From contig OZ024827.1 of NCBI GenBank assembly GCA_964016985.1, positions 81,109,835 through 81,173,834 on the forward strand: a stretch of 64,000 nt of DNA, in the 5' to 3' direction. The translations under genes and the position numbers were made by a program. This stretch comes from Anodontia alba. Its lineage: Eukaryota > Mollusca > Bivalvia > Lucinida > Lucinidae. Of the stretch, positions 22,475 to 33,400 are shown piece by piece. Position 1 is the stretch's first letter; each line of letters begins with the position of its first letter. Below the pieces are notes generated by a model that was given only the letters and a program-made list of their open reading frames with translations, had not been told where the DNA came from and made no database searches.

Positions 22475-22621
22475 GTCTCATTTAAAGTTTAGAACTGGTT
22501 AGACTGTCGACATCTTGCAACAGGTTAAAATTATAAATGGGTTGCAAAAATACATTTTACACTATTAATCAGTGGTAGCAGCAGTACCAAATTATTTGGG
22601 GCGCAACGTGAGATAACATCC

Positions 22622-22686
22622 AAGCAGGCACACAACGATGAAACAACGTCGATTCGACGTTGTTTCAACGTTGTGTATCCGCGGGG
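22622..22686. mobile_element. Foldback hairpin family M, short copy
   Basis: GGCACACAACGATGAAACAA ... TTGTTTCAACGTTGTGTATCC around AACGTCGATTCGACGTT. Confidence 0.75.
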
Positions 22687-22766
22687 ATACCTTCTTGCAT
22701 GTGCGCCCAACGAAGAAACTTTTCATCTTTGGCTGCCCAAAACGTGCCTTCTGAAGGCACATGTTC

Positions 22767-23241
22767 GATGGCAAGGTGGTTGTGTCAAGTGGTTTGTTGG
22801 AAGGGTGCACACTTTTTTAACGCTCGATTCAAGGTAAGGAAATGGACTTTTCTCAGGTTGCATCCAACCAATTTTCATAAAACAAAGTGCATCGCATATG
22901 AGCACTTTTCATACACACGCAGCTTATTTAAATCCTACATGCAGTATTTGCAAACATTCAAAGCAAATGTAAGTGTGAACACCTCCAACATTTCCGTCAC
23001 AAAAATTACATTTGCTTAATTCGAATGTTTGCAAATACTGCATGCAGAATACGAATACACTGTACGTTTTTGAATAGTGCTCATATTCGAAAATGAGATG
23101 TACTTCGTTTTATGAAAATCGGTTGGATACATGTATAAGCTGAGAAAAGAGCAATTTCCTTACCTTGAATCGAGCGATTTTAAACTTAAAAAAAAAGTGT
23201 GCACCCTTCTAAAAAACCACGTGACATAGCCACCTTGGATG
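22767..23241. mobile_element. Long foldback element, arms of about 220 bp
   Basis: The left half (22767-22990) is repeated in reverse in the right half. Paired landmarks are GGTGCACACTTTTTTAACG, CAAGGTAAGGAAATGG, CCAACCAATTTTCATAAAAC and TGCAGTATTTGCAAACATTC. The arms have diverged by scattered changes. No ORF except chance frames. Confidence 0.85.
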
Positions 23242-23851
23242 GTATATTTTCTGACGTTAGGGCTCGTTTCACTTGTGACTTAATCTCTTCAGAATCAGTT
23301 GCTAATGTCAAAGGATGTCCGTAAATAAGATTAACCTTGCCTAGTTATTGAATAAACCAGTCATTCAAACCAAAGAATTATTTTCTCTTTTTACAGAAAT
23401 AATACAAATAAAATAATAACAAAATAAAATAAAATAAAATAAAATTGACAAAAGCTATGTAATATTGATACAAACAAATTATCACCTCTCAGTACATCGT
23501 CTTTGGTATTGTTTGCAAACTAACGATTTTGCTCATCAAATGTTTATACATTGTAATCCTTTTTTTTTGTCTTCTAGTTGTAGTAGCATTTTGTAAAGTG
23601 AAATTTTTTTATGTAATTTTGATTACTTCAATGCAAAATCTGTATTTATTAAACTTGTACCCTATTTAAACTATTTGAAGATGTTTATACTTACATAATA
23701 TAGGTTAATGAATAAATAATGTTGACTGCTCAAAAAGCTCTCTTATCATACACATTTCTCTGTAATTTGACAAGGAGACCTCTCATAAATAGTATTTTTA
23801 CACACCTAAAAGTCCTGAACTCTGTCAGCCCTGCAGACTCAACAAATATTT

Positions 23852-23919
23852 TGCAAACAGTGTAGATCCTGATGAGACGGCCCATCATGGGCCGTCTCAT
23901 CAGGATCTACACTGTTTGC
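23852..23919. repeat. Hairpin H, perfect copy (GATGAGACGGCCCA form)
   Basis: GCAAACAGTGTAGATCCTGA ... TCAGGATCTACACTGTTTGC with inner arms GATGAGACGGCCCA and TGGGCCGTCTCATC. Every base pairs. Confidence 0.95.
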
Positions 23920-24341
23920 CATTCTGTTTTGATTTTTGACTGATAGCCCCATTTGATACAATGGTTCTCACAAGGTTCAGAGATAAAAGAGATCGATCCA
24001 GAAGCTAGAATAAAAGAGTTAAAGTATAGTACTGTGTACGTGTACGCCTGTAGGGATTTACAACTTGATGAGGCGTAAAAAATAGCTTTGTTTCCGCTAA
24101 GCCGACCTACCCTGTTTCAAACACCCGACTCTGGTATTTTTTATCAGTTAAAAAATGCAAAATAAAAAAGTAAAGCACCTACCCTCAACACAATACCTGT
24201 ATTTTCAGAAAATGACAGGCCCGATCCTGTTCTATTCTGGAGAAAAAAATACACATTCTTTTTAAATGGAATGGATATCGTTTCAGGGTATGCAACCGCG
24301 TAAGAATATTTTGCTTCGCTTATACGGGTATAACGTCTTAC

Positions 24342-24446
24342 CTGTCAGTATCATATGACTGATGTGAAGTCTCGCTGTTTTTGGTTTCGTCAGTTGAAGC
24401 TTTTCGTCTTTCAGTGGTAGAAGACTTTTGATTACGCTGTGCCCGT
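24342..24446 (-). CDS. Mucin-like membrane gene, cytoplasmic exon
   Basis: 105 bp. Acceptor TTCTATGTTCTAG just right of 24446 and donor GTAAGACG just left of 24342. Continues the membrane exon as R-RAQRNQKSSTTERRKAS, a basic, hydrophilic tail ending SYDTD, and exits in phase 2. Confidence 0.65.
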
Positions 24447-27400
24447 CTAGAACATAGAAAGAGCAAAACCATTATAAAATGACACATGAGAACAGGCACA
24501 GGCTTTCCAGCAATATTGCAAGTGCACCCAGCGAAGACTCAGATCAGCCTGGGCATCCGCGCAGTCTGATCAGAGTCTTCGCAGGGCACTCCCTGGGTAG
24601 CCAAGGATCAAAAGTGTCTTCAAGCGGACAGCGCAGATTCAGATCAGCCTGAGCGGAAGCGCAGGCTGATCTGAGTCTTTGGTGGGCGCACATGCATTCT
24701 TGTAGGAAATGTAATGCCCCAGCTCATATTATTCGCATACTTTTATTTCCGGTCAATCGTTATCTCTTCGCTTAGCATGCTGGGTAAAACCTTCAGCAGA
24801 CATCACGAAAAAAATACCTATATAATTTTCACCCCAATAACATAGATTGTGAGTACTCGTTCGAACCGCTTCAGTGAGGCGGTTCTAACGAGTACCCACA
24901 ATCTATGTTTTGAGCAGAAATCTGAAAAATATCATAATTTTTATCTGAAAATTAGCAGTTTTTGGTGGTGAAATTTTCAATATATTTTGAATAGGCGTGT
25001 TTTCGTAATGGATTTTAAAATGTTTTTTCTTATTCGTCCCAGAAAATTGGTTTGACATTTCATGCAAATTGTCTCCATAGGAAAATAGATTTTGACCTTT
25101 CATGCAAATTGTATCCCTGAGAAAATAGGTTTTGACATTTCATACAAATTGAGACAATTTGCATGGCATATCAAAGCCTTTTTTCTGGGGAGCACAAAAG
25201 AAAAGAAAGAAAAGATAACATCATCAAGTTGTCGTTTGCTGAATTTGCCCAAAAAAAGAGTGGTAAAGTTAAAATTTCATACGCAATCGCGCAGTCTGAT
25301 CAGAATCTTCGCCGGGCGCATTTTGAATTTCTTCATGCAGATAACGAAGATCGCGCAGGCTGATTTGAGTCTTCATCACGGAAACGCGCCTATATAATTT
25401 TGATCCCCTTAAACTCCACTTTTATACAGTAAAACTGGGGTTTACAGGGGTATACATTATTTTTCTTATTTCTGCTCAAAAACATAGAATGTGGGTACTC
25501 GTTAGAACCGCCTCGGTGAGGCGGTTCTAACAAGTACCCACAATCTATTTTTTGAGCAGAAATATGAAAAATATCAGTATTTTTTATCTGAAATTTTTCA
25601 TATTTTGGTGGTAAAATTTTCAGTATATTTGAATGAATCGCGATCTACATCATTGTGGGTATTTTTAGAATTCGCCGTTTTTAAACCAGCGGTACTTCAA
25701 GCACCCTTTTTTATGGTTACCAAACGTGCTAAAAGAAGTTGTGTCGCAGCTCTGATGAATTTAAAAAAAAACAAAAAACATCTTCATCATTTCACATATG
25801 ATAAGATACTCGGCGGGCACACAACGTTTAAACAACGTCGATTCAACGTTGATTCAACGTATTGACGTTAAATCAACGTTGAATTGACGTTGTTTCAACG
25901 TTGTGTGCCTGCTGGGACAGACCTGTATATATGCATGCGGTCATAATTTGCTGTCTGCTGTCCTTCAGCCTATAACATCCTATCCTCTACATAGACCATA
26001 AGGTCAAGGCCAGGAATATAAATAAGGAGTTACCCATATTACTGTATCAATGACTGTAAGATGAGCTGAGATAATTTTACCAGATATAATCAAATTTCAT
26101 CTCTCCTGAATGAGTGGCGTCAAGGTATTTGCCATGATATTGCACTATTATAATAATACATTGTTTTGCATCACGTTGCATTCTAGACTGCACAAAACGT
26201 TGAAACAAAGTCGTATCGTATCTACGTCAATGCAACGTCATGATACAACGTCGTATCATCGTCAATGCAACGCCATCAGGTAACATCGTATTAACGTCAG
26301 TGCAACGTCATACGCTTATCGTATTTCATGTTTACCCTAAGTATTTGGACAAACAGGCCTAAAGGAATAGTTTAATCTTTTCCACTTTCTGAGCAAATTC
26401 AGCAGACGACCAATTGATATTTTCTATTTTTTTTTCGCCAGGTAATAGACTTTGATATTTCATGCTAATTGTCGCCTTTGCATGTAATGTCAATGCATAT
26501 TTTCTGGGAAAAGTCTAAAAGACAATTTGTATGAAATGTTCAAGTCTGTTTTCTGACAAAATTTAGAAAAAAAAAATATTTCAAAATGTCGTCTGCTGAA
26601 ATATTAACCCAGCATGCTAAGCGTTAATCAGGGCTACACTGTTTGCAATTTCATCAAGTAGTCAAGCAGACTTATTTTAATTTAACAACTCTCTGGGCTA
26701 ATTCAGCAATATTTTCTCTCATTTTCCCAGGAAATATGCTTTTTTATTTCATGCAAATTGTCATCTTGCATATAATGTCAAAACATTTTTGGAGAAATAG
26801 ACAATTATCATGTAATGTCAAAATCTTTAGGAGAAGATGACAATTATCATGTAATGCCAAAACCTCTTTGGAGAAGCAGACAATTACCATGTAATGTCAA
26901 AGCCTATTTGGAGAAGTAGACAATTATCATGAAATGCCAAAGCCTATTAGGAGAAGTAAACAATTATCATGTAATGCCAAAGCCTATTAGGAGAAATAGA
27001 TAATTATCATGTAATGTCAAAGCCTATTAAGAGAAGTAGACACTTATCATGTAATCTCAAAGCCTATTAGTATTAGGAGAAGTAGACAATTATCATGCAA
27101 TATCAAAATCGTCAGGAGAAGTAGACAATTATCATGTAATGCCAAAGCCTGTTTCGAGAAATAGACAATTATCATGTGAGGTCAAAACGTATTAGGAGAA
27201 GTAGACAATTATCATGTAATGTCAAAACTGTTAGAAGAAGTAGACAATTATCATGTAATGTCAAAATCGTTAGGAGAAGAAGACAATTATCATGTAATGA
27301 CAAAACCTATTTGGAGAAGTAGACAATTACCATGTAATGCTAAAGCTTATAAGGAGAAGTAGACAATTATCATGAAATGGCTAAGCCTATTTGGAGAAGT

Positions 27401-30400
27401 AGATAATAACCATGTAATGTCAAAGCCTATTAGGAGAAGTAGACACTTATCATATAATGTCAACGCCTATTAGGAGAAGTAGACAATTACCATGTAATGT
27501 CAAAGCATATTAAAAAAGTAGACAAATATCATGTAATGTCAAAGCCTATTTGGAGAAGTAGACAATTACCATGTAATGCCAAAGCCTACTAGGAGAAGTA
27601 GACACTTATCATGAAATGTCAAAGCCTATTAGGAGAAGCAGACAATTCCCATGTAATGTCAAAGCCTATTAGGAGAAGTAGACACTTATCATGTAATGTC
27701 AAAGCCTATTAGGAGAAGCAGACAATCATCATGTAATGTCAAAGCATATTAAGAAAAGTAGACAATTATCATGTAATGTCACAGCCTATTGGGAGAAGTA
27801 GACAATTATCAAGAATAGTCAAAGCCTGTTGGGAGAAGTAGACAATTATCATGTAATGCCAAAGCCTATTAGGAGAAGTAGACAGTTATCATGCAATTTC
27901 AAAGCATATTAGGAGAAGTAAACAATTATCAAGAATTGTCAAAGCATGGTAGGAGAGGTAGACAATTATCATGTAATGTCAAAGCCTATTTTCTGGGGAA
28001 AAAAGTAATGAAATCAAATTGTCTACTGGGCTACACTGTTTGAAATTTCGCCAAGTAGTTAAATATAAGTTTTATATATATATACAGTAAGAAGTTAAGT
28101 TGTCTGAATATGGTATTTAAAATTTCTAAGAGCCACTAAAACGAATTGCCACCTAGCGTGCACATAACGTTTATACAACATCGCATCAACGTCGATGCCA
28201 TGTCATGACGTTGCATCGACGTTGATGCGAAGTTGTCTCAATATTGCATGCCCGCTGGGAATGGTTTCAGAGAAAAGTGCCCTAAGTAATGTTACTATTT
28301 TTACCTCCTAAACCCTTCTCTTGCTGAACATGGCATGCCCTTTCAGCAAACAGTGTAGATCCAGATCAGTTGGCTTCTGAAGAAGCCAACTGATCTGGAT
28401 CTGCACTGTTTGCCATTAAGTATCTGAATTCGTATCAACAACTTGGATCAAGTAATCTGACTGGCTGAAAATTGGGAGTGGGCGTGGCATTTTTATTTAT
28501 TCAGCATGACAAAGGTAAAGAGTAGCATCCTTTTCATCCATAGTATTTGTAAGACACAGAGGGGAATCCACGTGACCAAATGACTAGGTGCACAGAGTTT
28601 GTTACTATTTTTAGCTCCGCTTCAGGTAGGATGTTTTAGAATATCTCGATTTATACCCGATGGATTTATTTTTTCAAATAAAGCGCAGAGTAGGCGGAAA
28701 ATCAAGCTCTTTCTAGTGGTGTCAGTGCTATCCTGCAATCTGGTCTGATTCTCGAGAACATTCGTAGAATGTTTTTCGTCAAAATTCATGTACATTATCC
28801 CGGTGCCCCAGATTGACAGCAAAAACATTCGAATGTTCTAGAGAATTAGACCAGAATAGCGCTACACCACCAGAAAGAGCTTCATTTTCCGCGTGCTCTG
28901 AGCTTTATTTGAACAAATTCCATTCGGTATGAATAGAGATATTCTAAAAAATCCTACCTGAAGCGGAGCTAAAAATAGTAACAAACTTCGTGTACTTAGT
29001 CATTTGGTCACGTGGATTCCCCACACTGTAAGACAGGCCTGCGGATGCAGTGTAAACCATCAGCACAGCATCTGCTCAAGGTGTTTACTGTTAGCTATTC
29101 CTTCAGCAGGTAATAAAATGAACGTATGCAAGCAGTGTAGGACCTGGCCCAAAGGTTATAAAACTTTTTTCGTGCTCAACAATAGTTGGCATTTTCATAT
29201 TTATTAGCAGAGAAATTTTCGTGCGCAGCTATTTCTAGCAAGAAAGAATTTGCAATTGTTAGTAATTTGAGATTTATTAGCAGGACGAATTTTATGCTCA
29301 GCTGAACTGAGCATGAAAAAAGTTTTATAACCTTGAGGCCAGAAAGCGGCGACTGCTTATAGTGTTTACTGTTTGACATTCCTCCAGCAGTGTTTAAACA
29401 AATCATCAGGTAATGGCACTGACCTGCTCAAACTTTAGGACAAGTATACATGCAGTAAAGAGGTCAGGTGTCCGTATATTTAAAAAAAAATGGGTAGAAA
29501 CGGCAAATAGCATATTCAAGGGCTTACCATTGGGTAAAAAAACATAGTCGCATTAACGTCGATGCAACATCATTAAAGTAGCATCAACGTCGATGCCGTT
29601 GATGACGTTCCGTCAACGCTGCATGACGTTGTATCGTCGTTGATTGGAGTGTCGTTGCAGCGACATTGATGCGACGTTTTACAAATACAGTCGAACTTCA
29701 ATGGCTCGAACATCTTTGGGACCATGGAAATTTGTTCGAGACATGGGTAGTTCGAGCCATTGAAGGTAATCATAGCGCAAGGTCAGAAGGCAAATGAAAA
29801 TAATTGAGGAATGTATTTTCCATCTTCTATAAAATAATGGTATGTTGAGTGTACTCATTAGAATCGCCTCGATGAGGCGATTCTAATGAGTACACACAAC
29901 ATACATTTTCATGATAAAATAAGAAAATTTCCCTTAAAATCCCAAAATATTTCTTTTCTTTAGCTATCGAAAGAATTTCTTAGGGACTCAAAAACGAGTT
30001 CGAATCATCCACGGTAAACGAGCCATCCGTGTTCGATCCTTCGAAGTTATACTGTATAATATCCCCGCTGGGAGAGAACGTACCTTCTACAAATGAGAAC
30101 CAGGACCAGCAAACAAACAACGGCCGCAACAGCATTACCGAGGCCGATTGATAAACCAAGGATGACAGTTTCATGTTCATCGTGTTCGTGATCTGTAAAT
30201 AAAACAATGACGTCCCGATTTATTCCGAATGGACTCTTCTACATGAACTCTTTGGACGAGTCCATTTCCAGTTTAAGGGGTGTTTGGTCAGTTTTTATTA
30301 TAACCATGTTTTATTGAAATGCCTGTAATTAAATGCAAACAATGTAGACCCTGATCAGACGCTGCGTTCTGCGGCGTCTGATCTGGGTCTACGTTGTTTG

Positions 30401-33400
30401 CCAATGTCCCATTTATGGGAAGCTAGGCACAAATGGGTTAATGCGACGTTGTATAACCGTTATCCCAGCTAGCATTCTTTATAAACCTATAGCTGGCCGT
30501 TATCGGCCCGTCAGCTACCCTGACGGGCCAATAACGGCCCGCTATAGATTTATAAAGATTGCGTACTGGGATGTGTCCGCTAGGGTTGCTGCAGAAAAAT
30601 ACAGTTAGTGTAATAACCCTAAGTTTTGGGACAGAGAGGCATGACCAAATAGTGTAGACCAAGATCAGACGCCTCAAAGGGTCAACAATGTTTGCCGCTC
30701 ATCAAGCAATATTTGTGAGCAGGATGGCAAAGAGATAGTCAGGAAAGTTTTCTGTGTATAAAAATGGTCTGGCGTACCCAACACCTTTACAGTAACTGGA
30801 AGTCAGTGAAATAAGAGAAATTCAGGATATATAATGTTTACACATATTAAACACAGCAGTTAGTAAATTAACCTCGAAATTGTAGTAAATGACATTCTCA
30901 GTATTTTATGCCTCCTTCACGAAGTGGAGTAGGGCATATAGTTTAACCCGCCGTCATACGTACGTCAATGTATTCGTCCGTCCGTCAGCCCGGGCACACG
31001 AAAGGGCATATATAGGGTATTTTTTTTACACTATTCCCTTTACTCCGTAGACTACTAGTGGGTATTTTTAACGTACTGTTGGGTATTTATGTTAACACAG
31101 AAAATACCCAATAAATGCCTGAACGTGGGAACGTCCGCGTATCCGTCCGTCACGCTTTATAGTACTGTTCGTGTCTCCGCAACTCCCCCTACAGTTTCCA
31201 AGGTAATGATTTAAAACTTGCACCATGGTAAGGATATAAACTGAGTATGTGCTTAAAGGTCACAGAACCCTGATCAATTAATATTGGTAGAGTTACATAC
31301 CCTTTACTTAATTAAAACATTTGTGTTATACACTTGGCATAGTAGGGTTCGTGTCTCCGCAACTTCTACAGTATTCAAGATAATGATCAAGTTTTTGTTG
31401 CTATAGTTACATACCTTGATTTACTTAGAAATATGGCCTTATACACATGGCATAGTAGGGTTCGTGTCTCCGTAACTTCTACAGTTTTCAAGATAATGAT
31501 TTGAAACTTGCAGCACAGTAAGAATTTAGGCAGGGCATGTGCATAAAGATCAAGAACTCTGATCATTTTTATGGCTAGAGTTACGTACCCTTGGTTTGCG
31601 TAGAAATATTGAATTAAAAAGCCAAGCTGGCAGTAGCGGGGGATTCATCTCCTTTATGGATCATCTAGTTTTTATTACTTTTTAGAGAAAATAAGGTTTG
31701 ACATTTCACATAAATTATCAAGATTTATTTTCTTTGAAAATAAACATACATATAGATATTTCAGAATGTCATATGTTGCTGTTTGATTGACACTTTAAGA
31801 GCTAAACCAATTTATTGACTGTTTCAAAATCCAGTAAGACTCTGTGTTGAACGAATTGGAGTCTAGTTCATTATTTACACAAATTTTACTTAATGTAGTT
31901 GCATTTAAAAATAAGTTTTTTTTTTTCTGTATGTTTCTGTATTTTTATACTAATCAATTATTCTCAAGTAATTAAAAAACGTCACTGTTCACTTATGCCG
32001 TCATGTGTTAGGCTAAACTCTGTGAGTCATTCAAAATGGCGGCGTCCAACAACACATCTCGAAAACATGCCTATATAATTTTTACCCCCTTAAACGCCAC
32101 TTTTATATAGTAGAACTGGGGTTTACAGGGTGTACATTATTTTTCTTATTTCTGCTCAAAACATAGATTGTTGGTACTCGTTAGAATTGCCTTGCCGCGG
32201 CGGTTCTAAGGAGTACCCACAATCTACATTTTGAGCAGTAGTATGAAAAATATCAGGGTTTATCTGCAAATTTTCCCTTTTTCTGTTGTAAAATTTCAAC
32301 ATATTTGAATAGGTATGTTTTCGTAATGAGTACAACGGTCGAAACGCCATTCAAAAATAGTTTTACGATTTTCTGGCTGTCATCAGGAAAGTTTGAAGGA
32401 ATAGAGGTAAATTCAAAATATTATTATTATTATTATCATTATTATTATTATTATTATTATTATTACAAGAGATAAATTTGTTACTGAGATCTAATGCTTG
32501 CCCAAGAAGCTGAAATTCATTTCAACAAAGCGGTGAATTACTACGGTAGATTATAGCCCAGCGGGCATATGACGTTTATACAACGTCACATTAATGTCGA
32601 TGCAACAGCATGACATTGCATCGACGTTAATGCGACGTGGTATAAATGTCATGCGCCCGCTGGGAGTACTTACCGATTTCTGTGTGCGCCGGTTGGTGCA
32701 GCGCCGGTTTTGATGATGTAGTCTCAATGCTTATTGTTGTTGTCGATGTAAGAGAGAAACTTGCTGCTGTGGTCGACACTAGACTTAACATCGGTGATGC
32801 ACTGGAATCGGTTAATTCCGCCGTATTTGAGCTTGTTGTAAAGCTTGGCGCCAAAGTACTTGATCCTAGGCCACTTGTTCTATATGAGGATGTAGAGGGC
32901 GGTATAATAAGTTCCGTGGTCGGTGAAATAAAGTCAGATATAAATGCGTCAGAATGAGACACTGATGAGCTTGATATTGGTGTTAATGAGTTTTTAAGGC
33001 TTGATTCTAAAATTGTTGATCCTGTTTCTGCAATAGTTGATGTCTTTGTTATGGTTGGTGATGCAGAAATGCATGGGCTTTGCATTGTTGTTTCTATGAT
33101 TCTAGTTGATAGTAATTCCAGTGTTGAAGAAATGATTAGAGAGGTTGGCACATCATCGATTGAAACACAACCCGTTGTTCGGATGAGCACGGATGGCTGT
33201 GTGGCTAATGAAGGCATCGTTGTAGTTAATGACTGACCTGTTGAAGATGCATTACCTTAACTATTTCGCCGAATGATCACCAACTGTAGTATTTTCACGA
33301 GTGGCGACAGCCACGAGTGAAAATACAAGTTTTGGTGTTCATGAGTGAAATAAAATTTAATCCTACATAGATTTTTTTTCTTTTATGCTTTTATTCACAA

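Noticed and set aside
23225..23350. Minus-strand frame reading YGHPLTLATDSEEIKSQV
   Set aside because: Looks protein-like, but the available acceptor gives the wrong phase to follow the 24342 exon and the frame runs into the foldback element. Not accepted as the missing exon.
23852..23919. CRISPR-like or terminator hairpins
   Set aside because: Eukaryotic context, dispersed not arrayed, and the same hairpins lie inside MITEs.
24790..25020. Target duplication for family A deduced from its insertion in family R
   Set aside because: The R sequence at the join is too worn to tell duplicated bases from element ends.
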